In this document: positions 10,190 through 19,362 of the stretch, in pieces
How positions within the stretch are numbered: position 1 is the stretch's first letter
Layout of the letters: every line of letters begins with the position of its first letter
Assembly: GCF_001696455.1 (NCBI RefSeq)
Contig: NZ_MAUJ01000011.1
Span: 62,001 to 126,000 of the forward strand
Source of the DNA: Pseudoalteromonas luteoviolacea
Lineage (GTDB): Bacteria; Pseudomonadota; Gammaproteobacteria; Enterobacterales; Alteromonadaceae
Reading direction: 5' to 3'
DNA length: 64,000 bases
Notes under the pieces: generated by a model
The model's database searches: none
Seen by the model: only the letters and a program-made list of their open reading frames with translations
Told to the model about the DNA's origin: nothing
Made by a program: the position numbers and the translations under genes

Positions 10190-11920
10190 ATGATGTCATC
10201 GATTAAAAACAACCTGATAGGTGTACTCTTAGGTGCACTTATTGGTGGAGGTTTAGTTAGCTTCTATGGTTTGCAAAGTGGCGAAACCCCAAGCATGAAT
10301 AACGCCGTTGAAGAGAAAAAGCCACTGTATTGGGTAGCGCCAATGGATGCGAATTACCGTCGGGATAAACCGGGAAAATCACCAATGGGAATGGATTTGG
10401 TGCCGGTATATGAAGAGTCGCAGGCCGATATAGACATAGGCCCTGGGGTTGTCACCATTTCCCCGCATGTTGAGAATAATTTGGGGGTGAGAACTGCACT
10501 TGCTAAAGCTACGCGCTTACAAACAGAGATAACCACGGTTGGTTACGTTGGTTACGATGAAGATAAGCTAGTACATATTCACCCTCGAGTAGCGGGTTGG
10601 ATAGACAAATTGTACATCAAGTCAATGGGACAGAAAGTTGAGCAGGGTCAAGCGTTATATGAACTGTATTCGCCTGAACTTGTGAATGCACAAAAAGAGG
10701 TGTTGGTCGCTTTAAAGCAATCTGATCAACAATTGATTAGTGCAGCGCGCAAGCGTTTGAAAGCGCTTAAAATGTCACCTAAATTCATAGAGCATCTGGT
10801 GCAGACGAAAGACGTGAGTCAAACCGTCACTTTTTACGCGCCGCAATCTGGTGTAGTAGAAAACTTAAATATTCGGGAAGGGTTTTACGTCCAACCTGAT
10901 ACAACAATGATGAGTATTGGTCAGCTGCAGCAAGTGTGGGTTGAGGCTGAAGTATTTGAACGAGAAGCCGCACTCGTAAAAGCTGGCTTGCCTGTGACGA
11001 TGAAATTGGACTATCTACCGGGGAAGACTTGGCAAGGTGAAGTGGATTACGTTTACCCAAGCCTTGATGCTCAAAATCGGACATTACGCGTAAGGCTGAG
11101 GTTTAGTAACCAAGACTTGGCATTAAAACCCAATATGTTCGCGCAGGTTACCATTCACTCAGATCCCGTGGATGATGTGATCACGGTTCCTAAAGAAGCA
11201 GTGATCCGCACGGGACAACAAGACAGGGTCGTAGTCGTTGTAGGTAATGGACAGTTTAAATCTATAGACATCACCATTGGCCGTGTAACCAATGAGTATA
11301 TTGAAGTCTTAAGCGGGCTTAACGCTGGGGATGAAATTGTGACTTCGGCTCAATTTCTCATTGATTCAGAATCGAGCAAGAATTCCGATTTTAAACGCAT
11401 GAGTGTTGATGAAAAGCCGACATTTGTGTGGATGCAAGGGCAGTTGAATGGTGTACAAGTGTCTCAGAGAGTTGCCAATATTACGCATGGCCCTGTCACG
11501 GCATGGGGCTGGCCTGAAATGACAATGGACTTTGACATTGGGGACAAGGTTGATATCGCGACACTCAAAGTTGGTCAAGAATTACATTTTAAAGTGGAAC
11601 AGCTCGAGTCTGGCGCATACTTGGTTTCTGAAATCCATATTGTTTCAGAGCCGTCATTTCCAACTGCGACGGTACTTGGGGAGATCAATCAAATCAATAT
11701 TGAAAGCCGGGTGCTAAACATCAGCCGAGAAGCGATCGAACAATGGCATCGTCAGGCCGCGACAATGGATTTTGTTGCTGCACAGGGGATTGATCTTAAA
11801 CAGTTTCAAATAGGTGATGCGGTCAAGTTTACCTTTGAAGTAAGGGATGACTTAATCGTGACAGAGATGACATTACATCAGGTTGTCGATGATGCGCATC
11901 ACAGCCACAGTCATCAGTAA
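10190..11920 (+). CDS. cusB: CusB-type RND periplasmic adaptor with two C-terminal CusF-like domains
   Basis: Membrane-fusion protein that links an HME-RND pump to an outer-membrane channel for copper/silver export. The order is: N-terminal membrane anchor (about 9-28), heavy-metal-binding domain (about 45-80, with YWVAPMDANYRRDKPGKSPM and GMDLVPVYE), barrel-sandwich, hairpin and beta-barrel adaptor domains (about 110-395), then two tandem CusF-like metallochaperone domains (about 410-485 and 490-565). The first keeps the W and Met ligand pattern (WGWPEMTMDF), the second a weaker one (AATMDF). At 576 residues it is longer than E. coli CusB because of the fused domains. cusA starts nine bases after the stop. 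Confidence 0.9.
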   Translation: MMSSIKNNLIGVLLGALIGGGLVSFYGLQSGETPSMNNAVEEKKPLYWVAPMDANYRRDKPGKSPMGMDLVPVYEESQADIDIGPGVVTISPHVENNLGVRTALAKATRLQTEITTVGYVGYDEDKLVHIHPRVAGWIDKLYIKSMGQKVEQGQALYELYSPELVNAQKEVLVALKQSDQQLISAARKRLKALKMSPKFIEHLVQTKDVSQTVTFYAPQSGVVENLNIREGFYVQPDTTMMSIGQLQQVWVEAEVFEREAALVKAGLPVTMKLDYLPGKTWQGEVDYVYPSLDAQNRTLRVRLRFSNQDLALKPNMFAQVTIHSDPVDDVITVPKEAVIRTGQQDRVVVVVGNGQFKSIDITIGRVTNEYIEVLSGLNAGDEIVTSAQFLIDSESSKNSDFKRMSVDEKPTFVWMQGQLNGVQVSQRVANITHGPVTAWGWPEMTMDFDIGDKVDIATLKVGQELHFKVEQLESGAYLVSEIHIVSEPSFPTATVLGEINQINIESRVLNISREAIEQWHRQAATMDFVAAQGIDLKQFQIGDAVKFTFEVRDDLIVTEMTLHQVVDDAHHSHSHQ

Positions 11921-11929
11921 GGAGACAAA

Positions 11930-14900
11930 ATGATTGAATCTATTATTAGGTGGTCACTGGTCAATCGCTTTTTTGTTTTACTGGTAACTGTGATGATTGC
12001 AATAGGCGGCGTTTATTCACTTAAAAATACGCCAGTCGATGCCATTCCAGACTTATCTGACGTACAAGTGATTGTTAAAACAAGCTACCCGGGTCAAGCG
12101 CCTCAAGTAGTCCAAGATCAAGTAACATTTCCGTTGACTACGGCAATGCTTTCAGTGCCTGGCGCAAGAACGGTACGAGGGTTCTCTTTTTTTGGGGATT
12201 CTTATGTTTATATTATTTTTGACGATGACACCGATTTGTATTGGGCGCGCACCCGTGTACTAGAGTATTTGAGTCAAGTATCAGCGAGCCTACCCGAAAC
12301 GGCAAAACCACAACTGGGGCCTGATGCGACTGGTGTGGGTTGGGTGTATATCTATGCGTTAACAGATCGAACCGGTCAGCACGACATTAGCCAGCTGCGC
12401 AGCGTTCAAGATTGGTTTTTAAAATATGAATTGCAAACCGTGGCTGGTGTGTCTGAGGTTGCTGCTGTGGGAGGTATGGTCAAGCAATACCAAGTAGAAG
12501 TGAACCCTGACAAGCTTCGAGCCTATGATGTCCCCCTTAGTTTGATTGAAATTGCTTTGAAACAAGGCAATAAAGAGACGGGAGCGTCGGTGGTAGAAAT
12601 GGCCGAAGCAGAGTATATGGTGACTGCAACGGGGTATATTCAATCGATCGAGGATATTGAAGCGATCCCATTAGGTATTAATAGCAAAGGGACACCCTTA
12701 ACTATCGGGGATGTGGCAAATGTACAAATAGGGCCACAGATGCGACGAGGCATTGCTGAACTGAACGGAGAAGGTGAAGCCGTTGGTGGCATTGTGGTGA
12801 TGCGTTTTGGCGAGAATGCGCAGCAGACGATTGAGGGAGTTAAAGAAAAGCTCGCATCACTTCAAAATTCGCTGCCGGATGGTGTTGAAGTTGTGCCGGT
12901 GTATGACCGCTCTCAACTGATTGAAAGGGCTGTTGAAAATCTCTGGAGTAAATTGCTAGAAGAGCTGGCCGTGGTTGCTTTGGTTTGCGTGGTGTTTTTA
13001 TTCCATTTACGCTCGTCAATTGTTGCTGTCGTGACATTGCCGCTTGGGATCCTAGTCTCTTTTATCATCATGCATTTGCAAGGTATCAATGCCAATATCA
13101 TGTCTCTAGGTGGCATTGCCATAGCCATTGGTGCGATGACCGATGGTGCGATTGTTATGATAGAAAATATGCATAAACACATGGAAAAAACCCCTTTAAC
13201 TGATGAGAATCGTTGGCAGGTAGTGGCCAAGGCGGCTTCTGAAGTGGGTCCCGCGCTATTTTTTAGTTTGCTGATAATCACTGTGTCGTTTTTACCCGTA
13301 TTTATCCTAGAAGCGCAAGAAGGCAGAATGTTTGCGCCGTTAGCTTATACAAAAACCTATGCCATGGCGGCATCAGCGGGGCTAGCGATTACCTTAGTAC
13401 CTGTTTTAATGGGGTATTTCATCCGCGGAAAAGTGGTGTCACAAGATAGAAACCCACTAAACAAACTCCTGATTGCACTCTACTTCCCCTTATTGAGACA
13501 AGTCTTGAAGTTCCCTAAAACCACGATAGTGGCAGCATCATTGATCACCATTGTGGGTTTTTATCCCGCAAACAAGATCGGCAGTGAGTTCATTCCACCA
13601 CTAGACGAGGGCGATTTGATGTATATGCCGACCACTTATCCCGGCATTTCGATTGGCAAGGCACGAGAGCTGTTGCAACAGACGGATAAGCTGATACACA
13701 CCGTGCCGGAGGTTGAAAATGTATTTGGTAAAGTGGGGCGTGCGGAAACGGCGACGGACCCGGCACCCCTGACGATGATAGAAACCTTTATCCAACTCAA
13801 ACCTCGAGCGCAGTGGCGAGATGGTGTGACAACGGAAAGCCTTAAAGCCGAGTTAGATCAATTGGTGAAGTTTCCCGGTGTAACCAATGCTTGGGTAATG
13901 CCGATAAAAACGCGAATTGACATGCTAGCAACCGGTATTAAAACGCCTGTTGGTATTAAGGTTGCGGGGCCTGATTTAGATGTGATCCAACAAATTGGAC
14001 AGGAAATTGAACGCATCTTACCAAACGTTAAAGGAACAGCCTCAGTATACTCTGAGCGGGTTGCAGGTGGGCGCTATATCAAGGTGGATATTGCTCGGGA
14101 AAAAGCGAGCCGTTTTGGTTTAAACATTGCTGACGTACAGCAAGTTGTGTCGACGGCAATTGGCGGCATGAACGTGACTCAAACGGTTGAGGGACAAGAG
14201 CGCTACCCTGTCAATTTGAGGTACCCTCAGGACTATCGAGATTCACCTGAACAACTCGCGAAGTTACCTGTAATAACCCCTTCAGGGCAGCGCATCGCAC
14301 TGGGAGACGTCGCCCATATATATATCGAAAATGGGCCGCCGGGCATTAAGAGTGAAAATGCGCGAATAAATGGATGGACGTTTATTGATATAGATGGGGT
14401 AGATATTGGTAGTTATGTCGATAATGCCAAAGCTTACTTGGCGTCCGAACTGGAGTTACCCGCGGGTTATTCCATTACTTGGGCAGGCCAGTACGAGTAT
14501 ATGGAAAGGGCAAAAGAAAAGCTCGCTTATGTGCTACCACTTACGATGGCTATCATCGTAATACTTTTGTATATGAACTTTAGAGCCATCAGTGAAGTGG
14601 CCGTTATCATAGTGACGCTACCTGTCGCTCTCATAGGTGGCTTGTGGTTGATGTATATAGAAGGGTTTAACTATTCGGTGGCCGCAGGAGTCGGATTCAT
14701 TGCCTTGGCTGGTGTTGCTGTTGAAATCGGCGTTATTATGCTTGTGTATCTAAATCAAGCTTTAAATGAGTTAAAACAGCAAGCTCGTGATAGCTTTATG
14801 CCCATATCGGCGGCGCAATATAGTCAGGCACTGTTAGATGGTGCAGGTTTACGCGTAAGGCCCGTAATGATGACTGTTGCTACTATTATTATTGGCTTAC

Positions 14901-15079
14901 TGCCTATTCTCTATGGAACAGGTGCAGGCTCTGAGGTTATGAGTCGTATCGCTGCGCCTATGGTCGGGGGTATGAGTAGTGCCGTATTACTGACGCTGAT
15001 TGTATTACCCGCAGCATATAGCGTGCTTAAACGAGGTGAAGTAGCGCAGTTCAATCGAACTTTATCTTCCAAACAGTAA
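11930..15079 (+). CDS. cusA: CusA/CzcA-family heavy-metal RND efflux pump
   Basis: Proton-driven inner-membrane pump of 1049 residues. It has the HME-RND hallmarks: N-terminal TM1, the DAIPDLSDVQV segment, the TM4 proton-relay motif GAMTDGAIVMIEN, and GVAVEIGVIML in TM10/11. Met residues in the periplasmic clefts and the CusF-bearing partner favour copper/silver over Zn/Co/Ni, though this is inferred. AAGGAG precedes the ATG. No outer-membrane factor (CusC/TolC-like) is encoded nearby, so the pump must borrow one from elsewhere. Confidence 0.93.
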   Translation: MIESIIRWSLVNRFFVLLVTVMIAIGGVYSLKNTPVDAIPDLSDVQVIVKTSYPGQAPQVVQDQVTFPLTTAMLSVPGARTVRGFSFFGDSYVYIIFDDDTDLYWARTRVLEYLSQVSASLPETAKPQLGPDATGVGWVYIYALTDRTGQHDISQLRSVQDWFLKYELQTVAGVSEVAAVGGMVKQYQVEVNPDKLRAYDVPLSLIEIALKQGNKETGASVVEMAEAEYMVTATGYIQSIEDIEAIPLGINSKGTPLTIGDVANVQIGPQMRRGIAELNGEGEAVGGIVVMRFGENAQQTIEGVKEKLASLQNSLPDGVEVVPVYDRSQLIERAVENLWSKLLEELAVVALVCVVFLFHLRSSIVAVVTLPLGILVSFIIMHLQGINANIMSLGGIAIAIGAMTDGAIVMIENMHKHMEKTPLTDENRWQVVAKAASEVGPALFFSLLIITVSFLPVFILEAQEGRMFAPLAYTKTYAMAASAGLAITLVPVLMGYFIRGKVVSQDRNPLNKLLIALYFPLLRQVLKFPKTTIVAASLITIVGFYPANKIGSEFIPPLDEGDLMYMPTTYPGISIGKARELLQQTDKLIHTVPEVENVFGKVGRAETATDPAPLTMIETFIQLKPRAQWRDGVTTESLKAELDQLVKFPGVTNAWVMPIKTRIDMLATGIKTPVGIKVAGPDLDVIQQIGQEIERILPNVKGTASVYSERVAGGRYIKVDIAREKASRFGLNIADVQQVVSTAIGGMNVTQTVEGQERYPVNLRYPQDYRDSPEQLAKLPVITPSGQRIALGDVAHIYIENGPPGIKSENARINGWTFIDIDGVDIGSYVDNAKAYLASELELPAGYSITWAGQYEYMERAKEKLAYVLPLTMAIIVILLYMNFRAISEVAVIIVTLPVALIGGLWLMYIEGFNYSVAAGVGFIALAGVAVEIGVIMLVYLNQALNELKQQARDSFMPISAAQYSQALLDGAGLRVRPVMMTVATIIIGLLPILYGTGAGSEVMSRIAAPMVGGMSSAVLLTLIVLPAAYSVLKRGEVAQFNRTLSSKQ

Positions 15080-15090
15080 ATCAAGGGACA

Positions 15091-15117
15091 GAAGCAATGC
15101 AGCCAATGCATTGCTTC
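15091..15117. terminator. Hairpin between cusA and the small peptide gene
   Basis: Perfect 11-bp stem (15091-15101 with 15107-15117) and five-base loop between two convergent genes. The T-tracts on either side are imperfect, so its use as a terminator is likely but not certain. Confidence 0.6.
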
Positions 15118-15129
15118 TTACTTCTAAAT

Positions 15130-15324
15130 TTAAAACTCAACAGGGCAATCTTGCTCACGAGCAGTAAAGCAACCGCTGTTGTTTTCAGCAGCGATGCAAG
15201 CTGCATTACCGAATGTAGGACACATGTCGGGTTCTCCACCAGCGATGCGTTTGGTAATTTCTAGATCCATTTTTTTGTCGTTAGAAAGACGTTTTAGCGT
15301 ATTTTTTTTGATTGATAATTTCAT
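15130..15324 (-). CDS. RiPP/lanthipeptide-precursor-like small peptide
   Basis: A 64-residue peptide. The N-terminal half is basic and leader-like (MKLSIKKNTLKRLSNDKKMD), followed by a double-glycine-type site (RIAGG) and a Cys/Ser/Thr-containing tail with four Cys and acidic residues, ending DCPVEF. This matches the style of small GG-leader precursor peptides often annotated as class I lanthipeptides in Pseudoalteromonas. AAGGA sits seven bases before the ATG, so it is likely translated. No lanthipeptide synthetase, radical SAM or peptidase-ABC gene lies nearby, so any maturation enzyme would be encoded elsewhere. It is convergent with cusA and divergent from thyA. Confidence 0.65.
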   Translation of the reverse strand: MKLSIKKNTLKRLSNDKKMDLEITKRIAGGEPDMCPTFGNAACIAAENNSGCFTAREQDCPVEF

Positions 15325-15565
15325 TTTATTTTCCTTATGACTTGATTGTAATACCTAAATTAACTTATCAGTTGTTTTTGAATATGTTAATTATTTTATT
15401 TGTATCGGTTGGAATTTAATATTTAAAGGGTGTCGATTGAAGTGAAGTGGAAAAGTTAAATGCTCATTTACTTTAAATAAACGCATACGGACACTGTGGT
15501 TTCGCTCACAGAGGCAGTGTATGATAGCGCTCAGTACAGTTTAGATTAGTGATAGGGTTACATAA

Positions 15566-16417
15566 ATGAAGCAATACTTGGACTTATGCCAGCGTATCGT
15601 AGACGAGGGCAAATGGGTAGAGAACACCAGAACTGGTAAAAGATGTCTCACCGTGATTAATGCTGACCTTACCTATCATGTTGATAAAAACGAATTTCCA
15701 TTAGTGACCACTCGGAAAAGTTATTGGAAAGCGGCGATTGCAGAATTACTCGGTTATCTGCGTGGTTATGACAGTGCTGCACAATTCAGAGAAATTGGCT
15801 GTAACACATGGAATGCCAATGCAAATGACAACCAAGACTGGTTAAATAATCCGAATCGAAAAGGTGAAGATGATATGGGATTTGTTTATGGCGCAGTTGC
15901 CAGAAACTACCCTAAACCAGACGGTGGCAGTGTGGATCTAGTCAAGCAAGTAATTGATGATCTGTCTAAGGGGATCGATAACAGAGGTGAGATAATTACC
16001 TTTTATCACCCAGGTTCTTTTCACCTTGGTTGTTTACGCCCTTGTATGTTCCAGCACCAATTTTCGATTTTAGATGGTGTATTATATCTAAATAGCTATC
16101 AGCGTAGCCAAGATGTGCCGCTGGGCGGTAACTTCAATGCGATTCAAGTGTTCACTCTGCTCAAGCTCGTTGCACAAATTACCGGGCTTAAACCCGGCAA
16201 GGCATTTCATAAGATCGTTAATGCACATATTTATGAAGACCAGCTGGAATTAATGCGTGATGTACAGCTGAAACGTACTCCTTTTGAGTCGCCTCAGTTA
16301 CATATTAATCCGGATATAAAGACCTTTGAAGATTTAGAAACCTGGGTGACTTTGGATGATTTTGAGGTGACAAATTACCAACACCACGACGCCATTCAAT
16401 ATCCTTTCTCGGTTTAA
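15566..16417 (+). CDS. thyA: Thymidylate synthase ThyA
   Basis: Methylates dUMP to dTMP using methylene-tetrahydrofolate. The 283-residue protein carries the folate/dUMP motifs: TRTGKRCL, FPLVTTRK, the active-site segment LRPCMFQHQF with Cys160, YQRSQDVPLGG-NFNAIQ, and HIYEDQLE. It is slightly longer than the E. coli enzyme and ends YPFSV. In E. coli thyA follows lgt directly; here it is separated by the copper block and peptide gene. Confidence 0.97.
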   Translation: MKQYLDLCQRIVDEGKWVENTRTGKRCLTVINADLTYHVDKNEFPLVTTRKSYWKAAIAELLGYLRGYDSAAQFREIGCNTWNANANDNQDWLNNPNRKGEDDMGFVYGAVARNYPKPDGGSVDLVKQVIDDLSKGIDNRGEIITFYHPGSFHLGCLRPCMFQHQFSILDGVLYLNSYQRSQDVPLGGNFNAIQVFTLLKLVAQITGLKPGKAFHKIVNAHIYEDQLELMRDVQLKRTPFESPQLHINPDIKTFEDLETWVTLDDFEVTNYQHHDAIQYPFSV

Positions 16418-16423
16418 AAATAA

Positions 16424-16450
16424 GAAAGCAGCACGAAGTGCTGCTTTTTT
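16424..16450 (+). terminator. Intrinsic terminator after thyA
   Basis: Ten-bp stem (16425-16434 with 16438-16447), GAA loop and six T, immediately after the thyA stop. Confidence 0.92.
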
Positions 16451-16646
16451 GATCTTGTTAGTTCCTGCTATAAATACAAATATTGTATGTTGTATTTCAT
16501 CCAAAAATATACTTTTAGATTGTTTTTTGAACAAAGAGTAAGAGTTTTATCCTTTTTTATGGACAATTAAGTCATTTTTAGTCAGTCTAAAGACCTATAT
16601 TAGGACGGGAATGTCATATAAATTAATTTAGCTTGGGTCTTGCAGT

Positions 16647-17270
16647 ATGCCTACCTCTTTGTGGCCAAAAAAATTATCGTCAGTATTGCCTCTGTTAGGG
16701 TTGTTTGGTTGCGCAAACACGGAACTATCACTTGAGGAAAAATTAGCTCAACAAGAAGCCATACATGCACACAAGAGCATGATTGCGTCTTATGATAAAA
16801 ATAAAGCGAGTATTGAACGCCTTGCGCAAATGGAAGGTGATTTAAGCCAATTACTTGCAGTTTTATCCGTCGAAGCTGAAGTAACAACGGTGCAAAATCA
16901 TGTTAGCCCAGTGCAGGAAACGACAGTGCATACGGCAACTGACTTTATCGAGCCGCAGTCAGGTGATTTTCAAACCGCAGCCACAACAAATATCAAAAGT
17001 GATGTGGAGGTGGTACTCCCTGACTTAGTGCTGGGTATTCATATAAAGCGAGACCATGCTTTACGCCAGGTTGAGCATATTGATAAGCGACTAAGTATGG
17101 TCAAGCAGCAATACCATCTGGTGTTTAGAACGGTGCATGCGCAATTGATTGAACCTAGTGAACAACAGCATCTTTACTATGTCACTGCGAAAGGTTTTAC
17201 CTCAAAGGAGGAAGCTGAAGTGTTTTGCAAAGCAATGACAAACATCGCAAAAAGATGTACCTATTTATAA
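16647..17270 (+). CDS. Lipoprotein with SPOR-like C-terminus, next to fimbrial operon
   Basis: A 207-residue protein. The N-terminal hydrophobic segment ends in a lipobox (GLFGC, Cys about residue 22), so it is probably lipidated. A helical, Gln/Glu-rich stretch (about 27-75) is followed by a low-complexity linker. The last ~35 residues (LYYVTAKGFTSKEEAEVF and following, with two Cys) resemble the final repeat of SPOR-type domains. The usher downstream ends in a similar two-Cys segment, suggesting both act in the same envelope system. Function is otherwise unknown. Confidence 0.65.
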   Translation: MPTSLWPKKLSSVLPLLGLFGCANTELSLEEKLAQQEAIHAHKSMIASYDKNKASIERLAQMEGDLSQLLAVLSVEAEVTTVQNHVSPVQETTVHTATDFIEPQSGDFQTAATTNIKSDVEVVLPDLVLGIHIKRDHALRQVEHIDKRLSMVKQQYHLVFRTVHAQLIEPSEQQHLYYVTAKGFTSKEEAEVFCKAMTNIAKRCTYL

Positions 17271-17431
17271 AACGTCTGTAAATTAAATGATTACTAATAT
17301 GTCTTGATAAGCCGTATTGGGCCAGAGAAGGCGCTTTGGGAATTTTTTAGAGCATATGCTCTTGTTGGTTTGGCAAGATGAAGTTATTTGCGTTTTAACT
17401 TCTTCTATGGTGGTTTCTAAAGGATAACACA

Positions 17432-18025
17432 ATGAAAAATAAAATGAGCAAAATAGCCCTTGTGACCGCTCTCACAATTTTAACGAGTGCTTCTTACGCG
17501 GGTGAGCAAAGAACATTTGAAGCTAAAGTAACGGTAAAAAATGCGTTTGAATTAGAGAAGCAATCCGATCTTTTGTTTGGCACAATCCGAGCAAGGGCTG
17601 ATACCACAGGTAGTGATACTGCGACCTTAGTTATCCCTGCAGATACTGGCAAAGCTGCCAGTGTAACATCTACTAATATCAGCAATGCTGAAATTTCGAT
17701 TCTAGAAGCAGGCGCACCTGCGCAGTTTAAGATTTCAGGCGTTGTCCCTTTTGCAACATTGACAATTACAGATCCAGTTGAAACGAATATTGTCCTTGCG
17801 GGCGGCAACCCTAATGCAGCAGGGTTCACTATGGACACTTTTACCTATTACATTGAAACAGGTGCTTTGAGCAAACAAGATGTAACGGGGAATAAAATAC
17901 AGGTAGATGACAAAGGTGAAGCACTTTTTAATATCGGGGCGACACTTAAAACTACCACGGGTGGCACAGCTAATTATTTAGATGGTAACTACAGCGGCAC
18001 ATTTACTATCGAAGTCAGTTACTAG
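17432..18025 (+). CDS. Fimbrial major subunit-like protein (DUF4402 type)
   Basis: A 197-residue exported protein with a signal peptide (about 1-23, ending SASYA). The mature part is all-beta, starts with a long strand (RTFEAKVTVKNAFEL) and ends YSGTFTIEVSY, as in DUF4402 pilin-like subunits in which an N-terminal donor strand and a C-terminal YxGxxxIxVxY strand complete an Ig-like fold. It has no Cys pair. It heads the operon subunit-subunit-chaperone-usher, so it is probably the major shaft protein of an alternate chaperone-usher fimbria. Confidence 0.8.
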   Translation: MKNKMSKIALVTALTILTSASYAGEQRTFEAKVTVKNAFELEKQSDLLFGTIRARADTTGSDTATLVIPADTGKAASVTSTNISNAEISILEAGAPAQFKISGVVPFATLTITDPVETNIVLAGGNPNAAGFTMDTFTYYIETGALSKQDVTGNKIQVDDKGEALFNIGATLKTTTGGTANYLDGNYSGTFTIEVSY

Positions 18026-18037
18026 GCTGTAGTTGTT

Positions 18038-18535
18038 TTGAAAAGTGCCATAGAGAAATGGGCCTACCGCAAATCAGTTGCGCTAACCGCATTGGTAGCA
18101 GGGTTTTGTATTGTGCCTAGTTTCTATGGCTATACTCGTGTGCTCGTAGAGCGCCCATTAAATTTTGGCACAATCTTAATCTCGGATCATGCCCAAGTTG
18201 GCCGGGTGCAAATTCGAACCAATGGCCAAAGCACAACGAATGGACCTGTGCATTTAGTATCGGGCGCGCAAGCTGCAAGCATTGTATTGTCTTCTTTACC
18301 AGCTCAAACAAATATTGCCATTAGCACTAACATCATTACCCCGCAATTGTCACACAGCAATTTGGCTGTTTCGGGTATAAATCTAATTCATCTTGAGCAT
18401 GTGGACAGGGTGTTCAGTGACTCGTTTGGTAATGCACAATTCGAAGTGGGTGGCACGATTGAGATTAAAAGTAGTCCCAATCAATATCCGGATGGTACCT
18501 ATCGAGTGTGGGCAAGCATAGAAGTGAGTTACTAG
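18038..18535 (+). CDS. Second DUF4402-type fimbrial subunit (minor or tip)
   Basis: A 165-residue protein starting at TTG 18038, 12 bases after the preceding gene. The N-terminal hydrophobic stretch (about 12-31) serves as signal peptide. The mature domain shows RPLNFGTILI near the start and ends YPDGTYRVWASIEVSY, the same fold signature as the upstream subunit. The lower similarity and shorter length suggest a minor or adaptor subunit. The TTG start is inferred from frame and spacing. Confidence 0.72.
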   Translation: MKSAIEKWAYRKSVALTALVAGFCIVPSFYGYTRVLVERPLNFGTILISDHAQVGRVQIRTNGQSTTNGPVHLVSGAQAASIVLSSLPAQTNIAISTNIITPQLSHSNLAVSGINLIHLEHVDRVFSDSFGNAQFEVGGTIEIKSSPNQYPDGTYRVWASIEVSY

Positions 18536-18541
18536 TCACAT

Positions 18542-19348
18542 ATGAAGAATTCTATTGTTTTTATTGGTCTAATGGTTATTGGCCTATTGAGTAATTTGGT
18601 TCACGCCAGTTTAATGATCTCCCCAACGCGGGTTGTTTTTGACGAGCGCCAACGCACAGCGAAGGTGTTTTTGATCAATAATAGCCAAGAAGAAAAAACG
18701 TATAGATTGGGTTGGAAAGAGAAACACGCTTTGCCGACCGGTGGATATAGAGACTTAACTCCCGACGAGGTCGGGCCTTGGCGTTTGAGTCATTTGATTC
18801 GAATGACGCCAAAGCAAGTACATTTAGCACCGGGAGAAAGGCAATTAGTTAAATTGGCGCTCAGGCGTAAGCAGGGAATGGCGGTAGGGGAGTATCGTTC
18901 TCATTTATTTTTTCAGGCTCTGCCAACTGAGAAGAGTACGACTTCACAAGCTATAGGGATTAATCTGAATATGATTTTAAGTTATAGCATTCCTGTTTTG
19001 TATCGCAAAAACGCCGCACTTCCCATGGTGAAATTAAACGATGTCCAAATCATAAAAAATGAAGCCAAGAAGCAATTTATTCAGGTGAGCTTGCAACGCT
19101 TGGGGGATGCAAGCACATTCGGCAAAATTCAAGTGGACTGGAAAAGCCGTGAGGGGCAACCGTGGCAGCGTGTTTCTGTGGCAAATAATTTTGCGATTTA
19201 CCCAGAGGTACAAAATGCAGTGATTGAACTAAACGTTTTAGCAGAGCACGAGTTGCAAAATACAGGTTGGCTCAGGGTGAGCTATACCGGACAGGAAGAG
19301 TACGTTGACAAGGAATTTGTAAATAAGATTATCGCGCTCAAGCCCTAG
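18542..19348 (+). CDS. Fimbrial periplasmic chaperone (alternate chaperone-usher class)
   Basis: A 268-residue exported protein with a signal peptide (about 1-22) and a PapD-like N-terminal Ig domain: SLMISPTRVVFDERQRTAKV, then LINNSQEEKTYRLGW, RMTPKQVHLAPGERQLVKL and GEYRSHLFFQAL. Chaperones of this class deliver donor-strand-complemented subunits to the usher. It starts six bases after the minor subunit gene and is followed 14 bases later by the usher, so all four genes form one operon. Confidence 0.87.
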   Translation: MKNSIVFIGLMVIGLLSNLVHASLMISPTRVVFDERQRTAKVFLINNSQEEKTYRLGWKEKHALPTGGYRDLTPDEVGPWRLSHLIRMTPKQVHLAPGERQLVKLALRRKQGMAVGEYRSHLFFQALPTEKSTTSQAIGINLNMILSYSIPVLYRKNAALPMVKLNDVQIIKNEAKKQFIQVSLQRLGDASTFGKIQVDWKSREGQPWQRVSVANNFAIYPEVQNAVIELNVLAEHELQNTGWLRVSYTGQEEYVDKEFVNKIIALKP

Positions 19349-19362
19349 CCACCAGCGAGACA

